Positions 13,567 through 27,669 of a stretch of DNA of 64,000 nt are shown here, in pieces. The stretch is from assembly GCA_961205875.1 (NCBI GenBank), contig OY540818.1, forward strand, positions 16,776,761-16,840,760, written 5' to 3'. The stretch is from Sialis fuliginosa. Its lineage: Eukaryota > Arthropoda > Insecta > Megaloptera > Sialidae. Under the pieces are notes generated by a model. It was not told the origin of the DNA. It saw only the letters and a program-made list of their open reading frames with translations, and made no database searches. A program made the translations under genes and the position numbers. Numbering within the stretch: position 1 is the stretch's first letter; every line of letters starts with the position of its first letter.

Positions 13567-16500
13567 GAAGTAGTTATAACTATGACCATACTTTTAAAAA
13601 CAACTGTAAACGCATAGTAGCTATTATCTTCTATTTGCTAACAAGACTGAAACCTATGTACATTACAGTAACTAATTAGATTTCATTAAATTCTACACGT
13701 TCTTAAATATTTTTCCATGTCAATAAGCATATCCAATATAATATAGTAAAATTCACGTGCTGCAAATGTTAAAACGTGGTAAAATATTTAATAAGATTAC
13801 TAATTTTTTACGCGGATGAAAAAAATACAAATATTAAAATTTCTGGATTTATTATAAACCAAAATTACCTATTGACTGAATAGTTATATATTAACAAAGA
13901 AATTTTGTAGGTACATACACAGTTTTAAATATTTGTAAGGACTAAAGAATACTTTTTTTAAGTTGTGCAAGTAAAACGATTATGATTTAAGGGGCTTTAA
14001 CAAGTTAACGGTGCATTTTTGGTGTATTGTATGAACAATCATTTCTGGAATGTTACTTTTACAAATACAAAAGTACAAATTCATGTACATTTTAGACATA
14101 TTTCTTCTCTATTATATAATTCTCTACTTGTGGTGTAATTCTGCTTAAAATGCATAAAAATACTAATAATTATTAATATTTATAAAATTATATAATTAAT
14201 ATTTATAAAAAATGAAGTTATTCAAACAAAAAATATTTATTAAATTTCCAAGTATCTATAAATGTTTAATTTAATTAAAATAATTTAAATAAAAGTGTAT
14301 ATTATTATAAGTAATAAAATGTATACTTTTAAATATCATTAACCAATATTTATTAAAAATTATCATTACCTAATACAGGTAATATTCTTTTGCAAAATAA
14401 GGATATCCAAATAATATATACATTTTTAATTATTTAACTACTTATAGTTCTTTCGTTCAAAATTATTTTGAAATCATAAAATATACGATATACTTAAAAA
14501 AAATAGTTAAATTGAAATAAAAATGCCTTCCCCCTGGTTAATTTTAGAAATTTCTAAAATATAATTAATTATAATAAATATTATAGATTTTTATAATTCA
14601 TCACGTGCTTGCAACATCATTTGTAATGAAGTGATTTTCCACACATTTAACAACGCATATTAATAACGACCGACACAGAGTTTATTTCAATTGACTTGAT
14701 TCAGGGTGGCCACTAATAATTGGAAAGAAAATTCCACGAGTTTTTCAGGTTTTCCAGTGTCAAATATATTCCATAAAATATAATAACTTTTTATCCATAT
14801 TCGTTAAATATTAATTTTCTATTTAAATTGTTTTTGAAGTATTCTTTTTATAAAAACCTCTGGACCTATAAACTAATAAATATTTTAAAATGATTATAAA
14901 CATAACATTTAAAATTTTGTAAAAAATAGCAACACAAAAAACTGTTGTGCTAAGATATACATCTTATCTTAGATATAACTGAAAAATAAATATTCGCCAT
15001 CAAATGATTAGCATAGATAACCAGTTAAATTTAAAAGGCGCCTTATTATTTAGCACTAATCCGATATTGATTTAAATAAATAAATAGAACGTTTTTATTT
15101 GTTACACAATACTTCCTTGTTTATTTCTACATAAAACTGGAGTAAAATATGAACAAAAAAACATTATCTAGTATTTAAATTAATTATAATAATAATTAAA
15201 GTATTAAATTAACTATCTATCTAATTTTATTCTAAGAATTCTTTAAAAAAAAAAACACACAAAATTAAAATAACAAGTTGTGTTTACTATATTGGATAGG
15301 TGATACAATTTTTTTCATTTACTTTTTTAAATTTTAAATATTAGTAACGTTGCATTTAATATTTTGTAAAAATCATTAAAAATTTATAAGAGCCCCTTAA
15401 ACATTTTATTTGACTTGTGTGTATTTCAAAATGTCAATTTTCAAACATCATTATTCCGAAAACCGCTGATTTTAGAGATATGATATGCTATACAAAAAGT
15501 ATTCAGAATACACCGTACAATTAAAAAATGGCATAATATATAGGATGTTCTATTTAAAAAAAACAATGATGACTGTATATGTTCTTCTTGAGACACCCTG
15601 TATACAATTTTCTTATGTCGAAAATTCCGCAACAAAAAATACTAATCGACGTGTCCGAGCGTTTTTGCACAAAATAATTACCTGAATTTTAAACGAATTT
15701 GTTCCTTTCATCATATAATATCATATAGTCGTTAATGATAATTACAACAATGACATTAATATTTCCTTGCCATAACAGTTCAACAAAACATTAGTATATC
15801 TATATTCATAGCTCGTCAGGATATTAAATTTTCAAGGTTTCTATTCCTTATTGTGTTAAAAATATAGGTTACTGGCTTTATTTTGGCACAAATTCGTTCT
15901 ACGAAAATAAGGTCGTCTCTCCTTTGCAGAATGAGAAAAATATATTAGTCAAGGTTCATTTTAAACACAAATAAATACGACAAACAAATTGTCGTTTGGG
16001 TTCTTTTGACAAAAATCAATAATGCTAAATATTTTTAATTATCTAATTATTTTTTGTACTAAATACTTTAATCGCGATAGATATATCTGAAAGATTATAC
16101 ATAAAATTATTAGCACGTGTATGGGGGGTACTTTTCATTATATTAAAATATAAAATATACAACTGAAATGTACCGATAGATTTAATTTTTATATAAAAAT
16201 AGTATTCGGATAAAAACATCTTAAAAATCTTGATCACAACAATTTACTTCAAGAAGTAATAAGTTAAGATTTAGATTATTTTTTCAGACCAGTAGCCAAG
16301 ATTCATACTATTTTCATTCACATTTTATTTTTACCTGTTATAATTCATATATTATAATAAGAATCCAAAATAATATTTTGTATCTATAAATAATATTATA
16401 TGTATTAAAAATTTATGCATACAGCAAGCCAAGTGCGTCTTTCTCGTGTAAACAAATAAACAAAGTGAAGATGCATTTTATGTTGATATATTTCTAAATT

Positions 16501-16594
16501 GAACTTTGTTTTCGAAGTATATGAAAATATTCATTATATTAGCAAAATATTTTTCTACTAACGTTGTTTTTTAAAATAAGATACATTTATCTTA
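13567..16594. other. AT-rich stretch, no gene seen
   Basis: This is extremely AT-rich sequence. Near 14704 a CAGGGTGGCCACT motif resembles one hAT terminus but no partner was found. A fragment at 15540-15605 (ggatgttctatttaaa ... gacaccctgtatac) looks like a reduced TA-target MITE. Confidence 0.35.
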
Positions 16595-16810
16595 GGTTGC
16601 ATAAAGCAAAATTATTCACAATTAATTAATCAGTTGTTTTATAACCATTATTACGTTAATTCTAAAAAACAATTATGGTTATGATAAATTTTATAAGGTA
16701 AAAAATTATCATATTTAGTGAATTGTTCATTTACAAATTGAGAATTAACATTAATCATGGTTTGAAAACAACTGATTAACTAATTGTGGTTAATTTTGCT
16801 TTATGCAACC
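16595..16810. mobile_element. Hairpin MITE with GGTTGCATAAAGC ends
   Basis: GGTTGCATAAAGCAAAATTA and its inverse bound a 216-bp segment whose halves remain largely complementary (aatcagttgtttt and aaaacaactgatt). It is non-coding, and no certain target duplication was seen. Confidence 0.65.
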
Positions 16811-19258
16811 CGAGGTTAAGCTTATAGAGATTTTAGTTGTATGTATACGACTTAAGTAATTAAATAAAGATCAGAGAATTTGTATTTAAAAAATGTATAC
16901 ACATATTATTATGTAATATGAGCTATATACTTCCTTATTTGAGTGCTAATCATTTAATATTTTTTTTCTTTATTACAATCTTCAATTAATTATAAAATAG
17001 TTTAAAGGGACCATTTTACTGTACATTTTTTTGACCATATTATATTAAATTATAAACGATAGGTATTTTATTAATAATATTGATATTAAATTACTCATTT
17101 CTGAATCATCGGCAAGTCAATATGCAAGGGCAAGTTAAAAAACCTAGTTTCGATTGAATCACGTTACTTGTCAAATAAGATTATGAATTAAAAATACAAT
17201 ATTTTATTTTTATTTAGAAACTTGACTTTTTACTGATTTTAAATCATATGATAATACACATCAAAAAATTACAAAGTAAATCATTTTAAAATAATTATTA
17301 AATTAATGAACATTTTCTGATTTTTTTAAATATTACATGTTTGAAAAAAATAAACGATGAAAATAAGTTTAATTCGGGAATCATATATGTTTATTTTTAT
17401 ATATAAAAAAAACTGCAGTGACCACCAGAAGGTGCAGATGTATTTTTGGTTCAAGTCTTCTAAAAATACCTATACAATATAAAACACGTTGAGCGATTGC
17501 ACCCCTTACCAAATTCATAATTCTTAAAAATAGATGGGTTTTTTAAAAATGACTCCAAATTAAAAACACGTAACTTTTTGTATATTATGTACTTCCAAAC
17601 GAGAAAATATTATCTTTAATAATTTAGTTTGTAAGTAAACCTATACCATAAAATAAAATGTTAAATACTTTTTTAACACTTTGAATTAATTCTACTTTTT
17701 TAAAGATTGTTGGTAAAAGTAAGTTTAGATATCCAATAAAAAGTTAAGCAGGTTTAATAATTAATTATACATATTTTCTATTAACCTTGACTTTCTACGA
17801 TATTGTTTACAGTTGAATATCAGTTTATTTTCGAACTGGTATAATTGTCATTAAAAAATAATAAGATATAATAATTGTTAGCACCTTTAAGAGGGTTATT
17901 TGTTAATTTAAAAATATAAGACTTTAACATAAAATACCTGTATCTTGAATATATTTAGTAGCAACACGATACAGGACAATTAATTTTAATGATTTTTATT
18001 CTTGTTTCGCAAACAGGTAATTTATGTTTTCCATGTATTAACAATATTAATAATAATAAAATATAAATTTTATATTAATACATAGTTATAAACGAGTTCC
18101 ATTAATACTAGAACTATGAATAATTCAAGAACGATTCATCAGAAGTTAAAGGTGGAGCAAAAAATTATTTGGATTCTTTTCTATCGGTTTCTTATGTGAT
18201 TCCATAAAAAAATGAGACTAATATAAAAATCTTACCGTGAAAGTACTGCACCATAAAGTTAAAATAACGAAGAAAGGTAGATATTGTAATGAAAACATAT
18301 TTTGATGTAGAATGTACGCCATTGATTTTCACGAAACACTTAATAAAATCATGAACTCACGAACACAAAACAGTTACTGACTGTAAATCTAAATTGAAAT
18401 CTTTTTGTAAATAGCTACGCACCAAACATTATTATTTGTAAAATAAAAACAAAATATTCTATAATACTTTTCAGGTCTAGAAAAATACAATTCCGACCAC
18501 TAATACTCAAACGTCATTTTATCGACTGAACTTCTCTTTTCCACAACTTCGTCGTTTCTACCGTTTCTGTTTTGCCAGAAAAAGGTGGGGATAGTCATCT
18601 CATTTTAATAAATATAAATGAAATATCAAAACGGAATAAGCTACTATTATATTTACATATCCTCTCTCTTTCACATAAAGCAAACAGAACAGTTTATTGA
18701 TGTTGACGTCATCAAAGAAGAGTATTATAACTACTCGCATTAGATGTACAACTTTTTATGTTATCTATTTTTATTATGATTGTTATCTATGGTACATTCA
18801 AATTCATAAAATTGAATTAGTTTTTATTTGATAAAATATGCGCGATATCGACAGTTACTGATTAATTTCTAATTGTATATTTAATTTTTATTATTTAGTC
18901 AATATACAAATAAAAATGCAACTTTTTGTAACATTCATAACATTATTTATTTAATTTTATATGTGATACTTAATCTAGGTAATTTCTTTTTACTGATGTA
19001 TGTATTCCGTGATTTCGATATTCTTTTATTCCGATATTTGCACTGACGTCTTGTGTTCTGTCATCATTGTAATAATACCTACAAAGTACCATAACAAGAA
19101 CTAAATCCAACTTGAATGATTTGTGTAAATTAATTTTAAGTGTAAGAGTTGAAACATTTTTTATCAATTCGCAAATTTCCTATTTAATGTTTTCATTAGA
19201 TTATATTTTTAATTATATTATTAATAAATAAACAAATAAAAGTGGCTAGGCGACAACA
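16811..19258. other. AT-rich region upstream of FAF2
   Basis: No gene or clear transposon was recognised. The last few hundred bases should include the FAF2 promoter and 5'UTR, but no distinct core promoter motif stood out. Confidence 0.35.
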
Positions 19259-20781
19259 ATGGAGTTACCTGGAGATAATCTAGGTTTGGGATTAACATCA
19301 GAACAAACAGAGAAAATTTTACAATTTCAAGATTTAACTGGAATAGATGATATGACTATATGCAGAGATGTATTACAGAGGCATCAATGGGATATCGAAG
19401 TGGCTGTACAGGAGCAACTCAATATTCGAGAAGGTCGACCCTCGGTTTATGCAACTGAAAGCCGACCTCCAGTAGTTGTAAACGATCATGCTGCAACACA
19501 TTATTATACTCCATCGTATGATGGTGCTGGAAATGGTTTTCGTGGTTTCATCAGTTATGTATTTAATTTCGTCTGGTCATTTTGTTATAACACATTCGCA
19601 ATGATCTTCCAATTGGGTTTCCGATTGATTAGACCAGATCCAAGACGATTTATAACAGATCCTGTTGCCGATGTAACACATTTCATCAGTAATTATGAAG
19701 AAAAATTTGGAAATATTCATCCAGTATTTTATCAAGGAACATATGCGCAAGCTTTAAATGATGCTAAACACGAGCTTAGGTTTTTACTTGTATATTTACA
19801 CAAAGAAGAAAGTACTGAAGCAATTGTTTTTTGCAGGTATTGTAAATAAACTTTAATTATAAATAAAAGGTTATAATTTTTATACAATTTTTTAGAAACA
19901 CATTGTCGAATTCAGAAGTAGTAACATATATAAACCACAATATGTTATTCTGGGCTTGTTCAATTAACAACGGTGAAGGATATCGTGTATCACAATCCTT
20001 ACGTGAAAGTCATTTTCCTTTCTTAGCTCTCATTGTCTTGAAAGATAACCGAATGACAGTCGTCGGTCGAATAGAAGGACCAAATCAACCCAGAGTATTT
20101 CTACAACGTCTACAAAGTATTATTAGAGAGAATGAAATCAATCTAATACAAGCTAGGGCAGACAGGTACATTTTAAATAATAATTTTATTTTCAATTTTA
20201 CTATTTTTCAATAAACAATTGTTATTTTAGATATGAACGCAGCTTGACACAAACATTACGTGCTCAACAAGATGAAGCTTACATGGAGTCATTAAGGGCT
20301 GATCAAGAGAAAGAACGGAGGCGCGAAGAAGAAAGACAGGCTGTACTTGCTGAGCAACGAAAACGTGAACAGGAACTAGAGGAAGAAGAACAAAGGAAAC
20401 AGAATATTGCACGCATGAAGATAGAATGTGTAACTAAAATACCACCGGAACCAGATCAAGTAAATCCAGATGCGGTGCACATTGTGTTTAAACTTCCCTG
20501 TGGAGCAAGGCTTGATAGACGTTTCTTATTGGATCATTCATTAGAGGTAAATAATATTATATATATATTGATACAATTAATTTATTAAATGTTTTTAATT
20601 ACAGGCGGTCTATTATTACGTGTTTTGTCACCCTAATTCACCTGATTCATTTGAAATAACGACTAATTTTCCAAAACGGACACTACAATGTCGACCAAAT
20701 GATGGAGAAATAATACGTACACTACGGCAGGCTGGCTTAAAGAACCGTGAAGTGCTCTTTGTCAATGATTTAGATGCGTAA
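19259..20781 (+). CDS. FAF2: FAS-associated factor 2 (UBXD8), complete, 4 exons
   Basis: Exons are 19259-19836, 19896-20165, 20231-20546 and 20605-20781; phases agree at every junction and the introns are only 58-65 bp. The product is 446 residues, close to the 445 of human FAF2. Domains in order are: an N-terminal UBA-like region (about 12-55), a hydrophobic hairpin (about 96-124, rich in F, Y, W and V) that would insert into the ER or lipid-droplet membrane, a UAS thioredoxin-like domain (about 140-290, with MLFWAC and RMTVVGR), a charged coiled coil (about 290-345, with QQDEAYMESLRADQEKER) and a C-terminal UBX domain ending REVLFVNDLDA. In the family, FAF2 recruits p97/VCP to the ER for ER-associated degradation and to lipid droplets to control lipases. 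The start is the first in-frame ATG, in the context gacaacaATGG, and gives the full UBA. It is well supported by continuous similarity. Confidence 0.95.
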
Positions 20782-20838
20782 TACTAAATATAATTATAAT
20801 ATGAAGATAGACTCAATATTATGATAATTGTAGTTTTA

Positions 20839-20844
20839 AATAAA
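20839..20844 (+). promoter_or_regulatory. FAF2 polyadenylation signal (AATAAA)
   Basis: A canonical AATAAA lies 58 bases after the FAF2 stop codon on the same strand, which would give a short 3'UTR. This is inferred from position only. Confidence 0.5.
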
Positions 20845-22225
20845 GTGTACTTTTGCTGGGCATTTCTCAAAATGGTAAAAGTCAAAATGAAACTTTATAG
20901 TAGTAGTTAATATATTTAAATCAATTTTTTTGTTATATGAATTTTTTTAAATATGAAACAAACTATTTTATTCAAAATGAAAAATTTATTATAAAAGTCA
21001 TATATGTGTGTAATAATAATAAATAATAAAATTATTTAATGTACAGCAAACATAATATATATTAAATAATATTTTAATACAGGGGGAAAGTCAATGTGAT
21101 GGGTCAAAAAATTGTCAATGTTTGGGAATTTTTTTCACAGGTATTACTAATAATTTTAGGATTGAGTAAAGGACATTTTATTACATATTTATTCAACTTA
21201 TTCGATACAAATTTTTACTGAAAAATATTAAAAAATTACGAAGTTATGAGCCTCGATGTGACGACCAAAAAAAATTTTTTTTGTCCATGGTTCCATCAGA
21301 ATGAGTTATTGGAAAAAAAGAAATAAATATTTTACCAACATCTATATAAATGTAGCTATGGTTAAAAATTTTTTTTAATCTGTTGATTAGTCTTTGAAAA
21401 CGCATTTAAAGTTTTCTGAGAGTCATAACCAGCCACGCTATCTGCTCTCACTAAATTGACTGTAACTCAAGCAGTTTTTGGAATTTTAAATAAATTTTTT
21501 TAAACATATTTTTGAATATGTATACTTTAAAAAAATGCATTAAAGATTTTTTTTCCCGTTGCAGTGACTTAAAGAGTACATATATTTTATAAATTTACAT
21601 GTATCTGTCAACTTACAATAATACAGATAACGTTATATCGTTGTACAAGAATTTCATCGAATAATTATTTAATAGTAAATAATACATCCACTATTTTTGA
21701 ATTAAACCGACTACATATGTTCAAGTGTAAATGATAAAACTGGTGCAGTTATTTATACTTACGCAAGTAGCCTGCCAATGTTGAAAATGTCAAACATTAT
21801 ACATGTGCAGGTTGTATTAACGTAAGTATACGTGGACGAGAACTTGTGCAATTTGCTCAATTATTTATTGCAAAGTTGTTATATTGATTATACCTTGATG
21901 ATATAGCGTTGTATGGTATACCTTAAGCGTACTTGAATATGTGTAGTTGATATTTTAAATTATTGTAATGTTTTATTGATTGATTCAAAAAAGAAACTAA
22001 AAATAATTTTTTGGTAGTTTAATTTTTATAAATGTATCATCTAAGTAATTTAATTATATGGATAAACATAAAAATCTTAATATTTAATATACTATGGAGT
22101 TCTTTATAATGAAATTTATGTGTTAATTAATATAAGACTTTTATAATTAAATAAGAAAATGTAATTGATTATGTAAATTCCAGTGTTGTATAATGATGTT
22201 TACTTGAATTTATAAGAGCAGTGAT
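20845..22225. other. Spacer between FAF2 and NUP42, left part
   Basis: No gene was seen in this AT-rich sequence. It holds an imperfect palindrome of about 100 bp at 21745-21845 (ttatacttacg against cgtaagtata; aatgttgaaaatgtc against gtcaaacatt). The stretch from 21081 looks like decayed repeat. Confidence 0.35.
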
Positions 22226-22406
22226 TAGAGTGACCAGATCTCAGGTTTTAAGGGTATGTTTACAGTATACTGTATACAAAAAAGGTCGTCAAAAATAGAG
22301 CAGGGGGCGCAAAAGTGCAGATTAGGATACAAATTTTTATAAAAATAAAAAAAGGGGTCTTCATTTACATGTCAGGGTTTACAAAAACTATAATCTGGTC
22401 ACCCTA
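22226..22406. mobile_element. hAT MITE with perfect 8-bp GCAGTGAT duplication
   Basis: Inverted ends TAGAGTGACCAGAT and ATCTGGTCACCCTA differ at one base, and both flanks carry GCAGTGAT (22218-22225 and 22407-22414). The element is 181 bp and non-coding. The end motif tagggtgacca recurs at 60507-60517. Confidence 0.85.
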
Positions 22407-22414
22407 GCAGTGAT

Positions 22415-23944
22415 ACAGTCTGTCTAATAAGATTGTGACCGACAACTATAGCACATTCAAAGTAAAACTCAGTAATTTCACTGGTAAATTCATTTGATCG
22501 CTAAACACAAATACTATATTTAAATAAGTAAAGATATTGTGAATTTCAAATATTTTACTGTACAAACATTAAAGCACTATTAGGGTACACAATTATTAAG
22601 TTTATTTCTATATTGCTTACAATTAGATACACAGTAATCTCTTGGTTTATAAATGAAGTTGCTGTTCGAGTATATTTTTTCAACATAATAGCGTTTTTTG
22701 TTTTAACATTTTACAGCCTTCCTACAATACTATGACAATCTATACATGTTAGTTAAGTAAGGAAAGTGGATAAATTAGTATAATTAATAATAAACATATA
22801 TGTCTGCTGGTTATAAAGATATGGTAAAACTCAAATATTTCGTTAATGATTATAGGATAATATTCGGGCACTTTGATGCATGTTTTTTCATCGACTCATT
22901 TGTAAAATGCAAACAAAAATATTTGCCAATGAACAAGGATAAACTGAGGGATTACGGAATTTCTCAAAGTTTTATTAAGTTTTGATATATACTTAAGAAC
23001 ATCGACATATTTTTTTCTTTTAAATCATAGTAGGTACATAGTATATAACATTTTTATGTTGCTTTGAATTTGCATATAGATTTTCAGAAGAAATATTTTT
23101 ATAAAATGTATATAAAACAAAGATATAACATTTAAAAAGATATTTATTTTTGGTTTTATTTATTTAAAATTATTTTATGGACATAAAGTATTATTTTTTT
23201 CTTTTTAAAATTTTATTAATTAAAGAAAATCTATATTTCTTTTCATTACAGTAATGTATGATTTTAAGTTAACGTTAAATTACTTAAGATTGTCGCAGCT
23301 GTAAATTATAAAACCCATAAAAAGTGTAAATATAATATGTGATTAATATTAATTTATATATATAATAAATTTTGTATTTGTTAATATGTATGATTTTGGT
23401 TGATTTCTTTCTTGCGTAGTCATTTACATCAATAAATAATGTAGGGACGTAATTGTACACCTATATGAATGTATAACTTATGAATTATTTATGTAATTTA
23501 AATGTTGGAAATTATTTTCAATTTGTATGTTGTTTTTATATGATTGACATAAACTCATGATTTTGAAAAACATATGATTACCATTTTCATTAAAATGATA
23601 CATATGTTGTAATTCTATAATGTAAAAATGATTATAATAAACACGATTTGTAAAAAAATCTTTAATTTATTATCCCCATATTTTTTTTAGAATTTTTGTA
23701 ATTTACAATAATAACAGAAAATATTCAAGAAATAAAAGCAATAAGTACTTAATTACTAACAATAGGAAGCAGTGACGAAAAGGTACAATGATTTGTTGAA
23801 GTTGCGAATTATGTACGTAATATGAAAAGAAGGGTTAAAAATTAACCTAAAAAATAAACATACCGTACATAACCTAAAATTTTTCTACTATTTTCATGTT
23901 TTAGTTTTGATATTTTAAAATAAAATATAGTATATAATTAAAAA
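22415..23944. other. Spacer before NUP42, no gene seen
   Basis: The sequence is AT-rich and non-coding. The open frame near 22800 has no recognisable similarity and lies in ordinary background, so it was not called a gene. Confidence 0.35.
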
Positions 23945-25466
23945 ATGGTAGTTTGTCGTTATTTTCAACAAGGTAACTGCAGATTTGGAGCAAGTTGCAG
24001 AAATGAACATGTCTATGATGGTAAATATAACTATACAAGTAAGTTAAAAATAATAAACTTTAAAATTTTAGGGCCAAAAAAGACTCCTGGAGTATAAATA
24101 TGATTAATCTAATATTTTTATAAACAGATCCCGTAGGTAATTCAGTATTGCGAGCACCATCTCAACAAACAGTAGAAGTTATTCGATCTGTAGTAAATGA
24201 TGCACTCTCTGCTGATAAGGGTGCCCAATGGCTTTTATCATGTTACGCACCATTTAAGAAGAAACCTCTTTTTCCATCATTTAAAGACTACTCTTTTGAA
24301 GAAATTCGTCTTGAAACTTATCAAGCTCATAAACAAGGAACCTTTGATAAATTTGTAAGATATATTTGATTTTATTATATACTGTATTATTAAATATAAA
24401 TTTAATAGTAGATCTCCTATATAACACTTAAATCTTATTACAGAAACAAGAATTAGCACAACTTTTTGAAACTGCAAGTAGAAACACAAAAGCATTACAG
24501 AATCCTAATGACGAAATTATAGGGCTTATATTAAAAATATACAATACTCCAGACAGTGAAAGTCCAGTTGCAATTACTTCAAATTCTACATTTGATAATG
24601 CAAACACAAATTTCAACTCACCATTATTTGGAGCCAAGCCTACAGTAGATACAAACACACAGCAAATATTTGGACAAAATCCAAATATACAGTCTGGAGG
24701 TACTGTATTTGGACAACCTCAACAACCAATATTTGGAAATACTGCAAAACCTGGAAATATTTTTGCTGTTGCTAATCAACAGCTTTCTCAAAATAATGTA
24801 CCGTTATTTGCTCCTCAACCTGAACCAGTCCAACCAACAAATATATTTGCCCTCGCCAATCAACAGTTAGGACCTGCATCACCGCAAGTACCTCCACCAA
24901 ATCAAAATTTGTTTGACGCACAACAAAAATTACAATTCGCTTCAACCCCTCAACCTGCGGCATTACAACCACCGAATATATTCGGAAACCAACAGAACGT
25001 TTCACCTTTTAATTCACCGATTAATGCCAATGTCCAACCTAGATCACTGTTTCCTTCTGCGGATCCCAATTCCGTTTTTGGTAACAGGACAAACCCTGTT
25101 TTTGGAACAGTACCACAGAATACCGGTTTCAGTAACATTGCAAATCCAAATTCTGTAGGTGGTTTCAGTTCGAATTCAGGAACTGTATTTGGAACTCCGG
25201 TTTTTAATGAAAGTGCTGTGAATAGTCCTTTAAAACCAGCAGATGCTAGTAGTCATAGTGCAAGTATCTTTGGTGGAAATCAGACAAACCAAAATTCAGT
25301 ATTTAGTAATCAGACTGCATCAGTTCAATCTAATATCGATAAAGAAGTATTTTATTCAAAATTAGATCAAATAAATGAATATGATTTAGAAGCATACAAA
25401 GACGATGCTTTTGTATTTGGTAAAATACCTGAAATTCCACCACCAAAAGAATTGTGTTACCCATGA
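23945..25466 (+). CDS. NUP42: Nucleoporin NUP42 (NUPL2/CG1), complete, 3 exons
   Basis: Exons are 23945-24038, 24128-24354 and 24444-25466, giving 447 residues. Exon 1 encodes a CCCH zinc finger at the extreme N-terminus (C4-x7-C12-x5-C18-x3-H22, starting MVVCRYFQQGNC). Exon 2 and early exon 3 carry the conserved helical region (GAQWLLSCYAPFKKKP). The rest is a low-complexity N/Q/P-rich tail with repeated LFG, IFG and VFG motifs, and it ends with FVFGKIPEIPPPKELC, which matches the conserved C-terminal GLE1-binding motif of the family. NUP42 sits on the cytoplasmic face of the nuclear pore and, with GLE1, stimulates DDX19/Dbp5 during mRNA export. The reading frame of exon 3 stays open from its acceptor although it lacks an early ATG. 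NUP42 and the next gene, RIOK1, converge, with stop codons about 555 bp apart. Confidence 0.93.
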
Positions 25467-26021
25467 AAATTATAAAGATATCATGCATGTGTAAAAAAAA
25501 TACATTATCTTCATTAATTAATTTATTGTAAAATATTTGATATTTCATTCTAACAAATTTAATATTTTTTGTGAATAGAATCTAATTAAAAAATCAATAT
25601 GAATTTATTTATTTTTTGTCGAAGATTCATCTGTTATTTTTTCACTTATTTTTATACATAATATTGTAAAGAAATGTAAGATTGTTAATTATTATTAAAT
25701 CTATATATAAAAATGAATGTTACTAATAGTTAGGTTATTTTTCTGTGCATGTTTGTGGCTATTTATATTTTATGAAAACCTAAGATTTGCATCAAAACAC
25801 TAAAAAAACTTTATCAAGTTATATTACATAGAAAAAAACATAAAAGTAAAACAAATCAAAACAGTCCAAATAATATAATTAACAAAAACAATAAATAATT
25901 CATTGGAAATAAATTTTTTTGTGTAAAAACTCAATATTTTTGGTCTTTACAAAACAATTATTTTATTTCAAATAAAAAAAAACAACTTTATTTTTAACTA
26001 TTCCAATGATTAAATAAACTA
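25467..26021. other. Convergent 3' spacer between NUP42 and RIOK1
   Basis: This very AT-rich stretch contains 3'UTR sequence of both genes. Apart from poly(A)-like hexamers (for example AATAAA near 25887 and 25908 on the plus strand), nothing else was recognised. Confidence 0.4.
25987..25992 (-). promoter_or_regulatory. RIOK1 polyadenylation signal (AATAAA)
   Basis: On the minus strand AATAAA lies 30 bases past the RIOK1 stop codon. This placement is good for a short 3'UTR that would not reach NUP42. Confidence 0.5.
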
Positions 26022-27669
26022 TTATTCCACCACAGTTACAGGTTCTACATTTAAACATTTATCTTTATTTAAGTTACTTGTTTCTAAACACTCATTTTTC
26101 TGTTCTTTACATTTTTCCCAAATGTAATCAAAGTTATACGACTCCTGATGATCAGGTCTGTCTACTAAATGTGGCTTATCTTTTTTATTTTTATTCAACG
26201 TTTCAATAGCAGTCCGTGAATCTAGTCCAGTGATTAATGTGAATAAGTCTTCGGCTGATTTTACATCTGGTATTCCTTTCTTTGTGAAGAACTGAAATTT
26301 AATAATGATTAAATATATATTAAAATATTTTTTAAATAAAATCACTTACCGTACTAATGTTACTACAATCTCTTAATAGAAATTCATACGCAGTTGGATG
26401 ACTGTGTTCGACAGCTTGGCTTACATCAATTAACCAGCATTTTCCATCATGCCATAAAACATTATATTCAGAAAAATCTGCATGTATTAATTTTGCTTCA
26501 GAATACAGTTTCGTTACGATTTCTAAAATCTGTTCATATGCATCGCACAAATCTTCAAATGATAAAATCGTGTCTTTTAGTTTTGGCGCTGCTCTACTAT
26601 TTTCTCCAATAAATGACATAACTAAAATGTGTTTCTTCAAACAGACAACTTCTGGACAAAGTATTCCAACATTTTTAATGCGCATTAAATTATGCATTTC
26701 TTTTTCAGCCCAAAGATGAATAATCTTTCTGGGATTTTGTTTTGAAAAACGATCCTTAAATCTAAAATCATCTTTGATATATTTATCTCGTGTTTTGAAC
26801 TCATTTAATGTTGTTTTAAACACTTTCACTGCGCATTCCTTAAAAGGTAATTCACTAGAAGTTCCATTTTCAGCGTGCAGTACGACAGCTTCTTTTCCAG
26901 TACTGATTACACCATTTATGCGCTCTAATATTTCATTATTTATTAACTTATAAAGTAAAAGGCGTGTTGGTTCATCAACTCCCATTTCAGCTGTTGCATG
27001 ATCTTCTCTCTTATCGTGTAATTTTTTACTACGTGATTGTTCAAGTCTTGAATATACTTTTAAACTGTTAAATACCTTATTAGAAAGCCGCATATCAAAT
27101 CCTGCACCATCACCTGTTTGAAATTCTGGTGGAAAAGACATTACTTTACCTGCATTACGCCTGCCAGACATTGTCATATCGTGTTTAGTTATAAGATTTC
27201 CTTCTTTTACTTTGTACCCACATCTAGGTATTGCATTGAATTCTTTTTCAACTGTTTCAAATCTATCCCAGTCTTTTTTATCTTCAGGATCTTCAGCTTC
27301 TTCTTGGTCACTGTCATCGTACAGCAGATTATCAGGAACAGTACGGTACTTGGAGAATGATATTTGTACTTTTGAAGACCTATTATATTTTTTCTCTTCA
27401 CGTTTTAACATCTCGTCGTGCTCTTTATCGAACTGATTTTGTAACATTTTTGCAATAGTTGCATCGGAATCATAGTGCTCATCTTTCTGCAGTTGTTCTA
27501 ATATTTCTTTTGGTATTTCATATTCTGTTTCTTTATTTTCTTCTATCGTCGTTGTTATTGCTTTCAAGTTTTCCTTTAATTGGAGATCTTGTGCTAACTG
27601 TTCAGACATAATATCTTGAAAGTTTGTTTCTTTTGGAGGTTCAATCTTATTCCACGGTGAAGAATTCAT
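26022..27669 (-). CDS. RIOK1: Serine/threonine-protein kinase RIO1, complete, 2 exons
   Basis: Exons on the minus strand are 27669-26350 and 26291-26022, giving 529 residues (human RIOK1 has 568). The atypical RIO kinase fold is clear: glycine loop ISTGKEAVV (about 254-263), AVKVFK with the ATP-binding lysine near 282, the family signature after it (KYIKDDFRFKDRFSKQNPRK), the catalytic loop IHADFSEYN (D398, N403) and the metal-binding IDVSQ (D415). An acidic patch (DDSDQEEAEDPEDKKDWD) lies in the N-terminal half. RIO1 acts as an ATPase/kinase in late cytoplasmic 40S ribosome maturation. The open frame extends 11 codons upstream, but the ATG at 27669 (MNSSPWNK) is preferred because the upstream residues are hydrophobic and unlike the family. 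The C-terminal tail of exon 2 is lysine- and acid-rich, as is usual for RIOK1. Confidence 0.95.

Noticed and set aside
22800..22985. A 61-codon open frame between FAF2 and NUP42
   Set aside because: There is no recognisable similarity, splice context or composition difference from the background.
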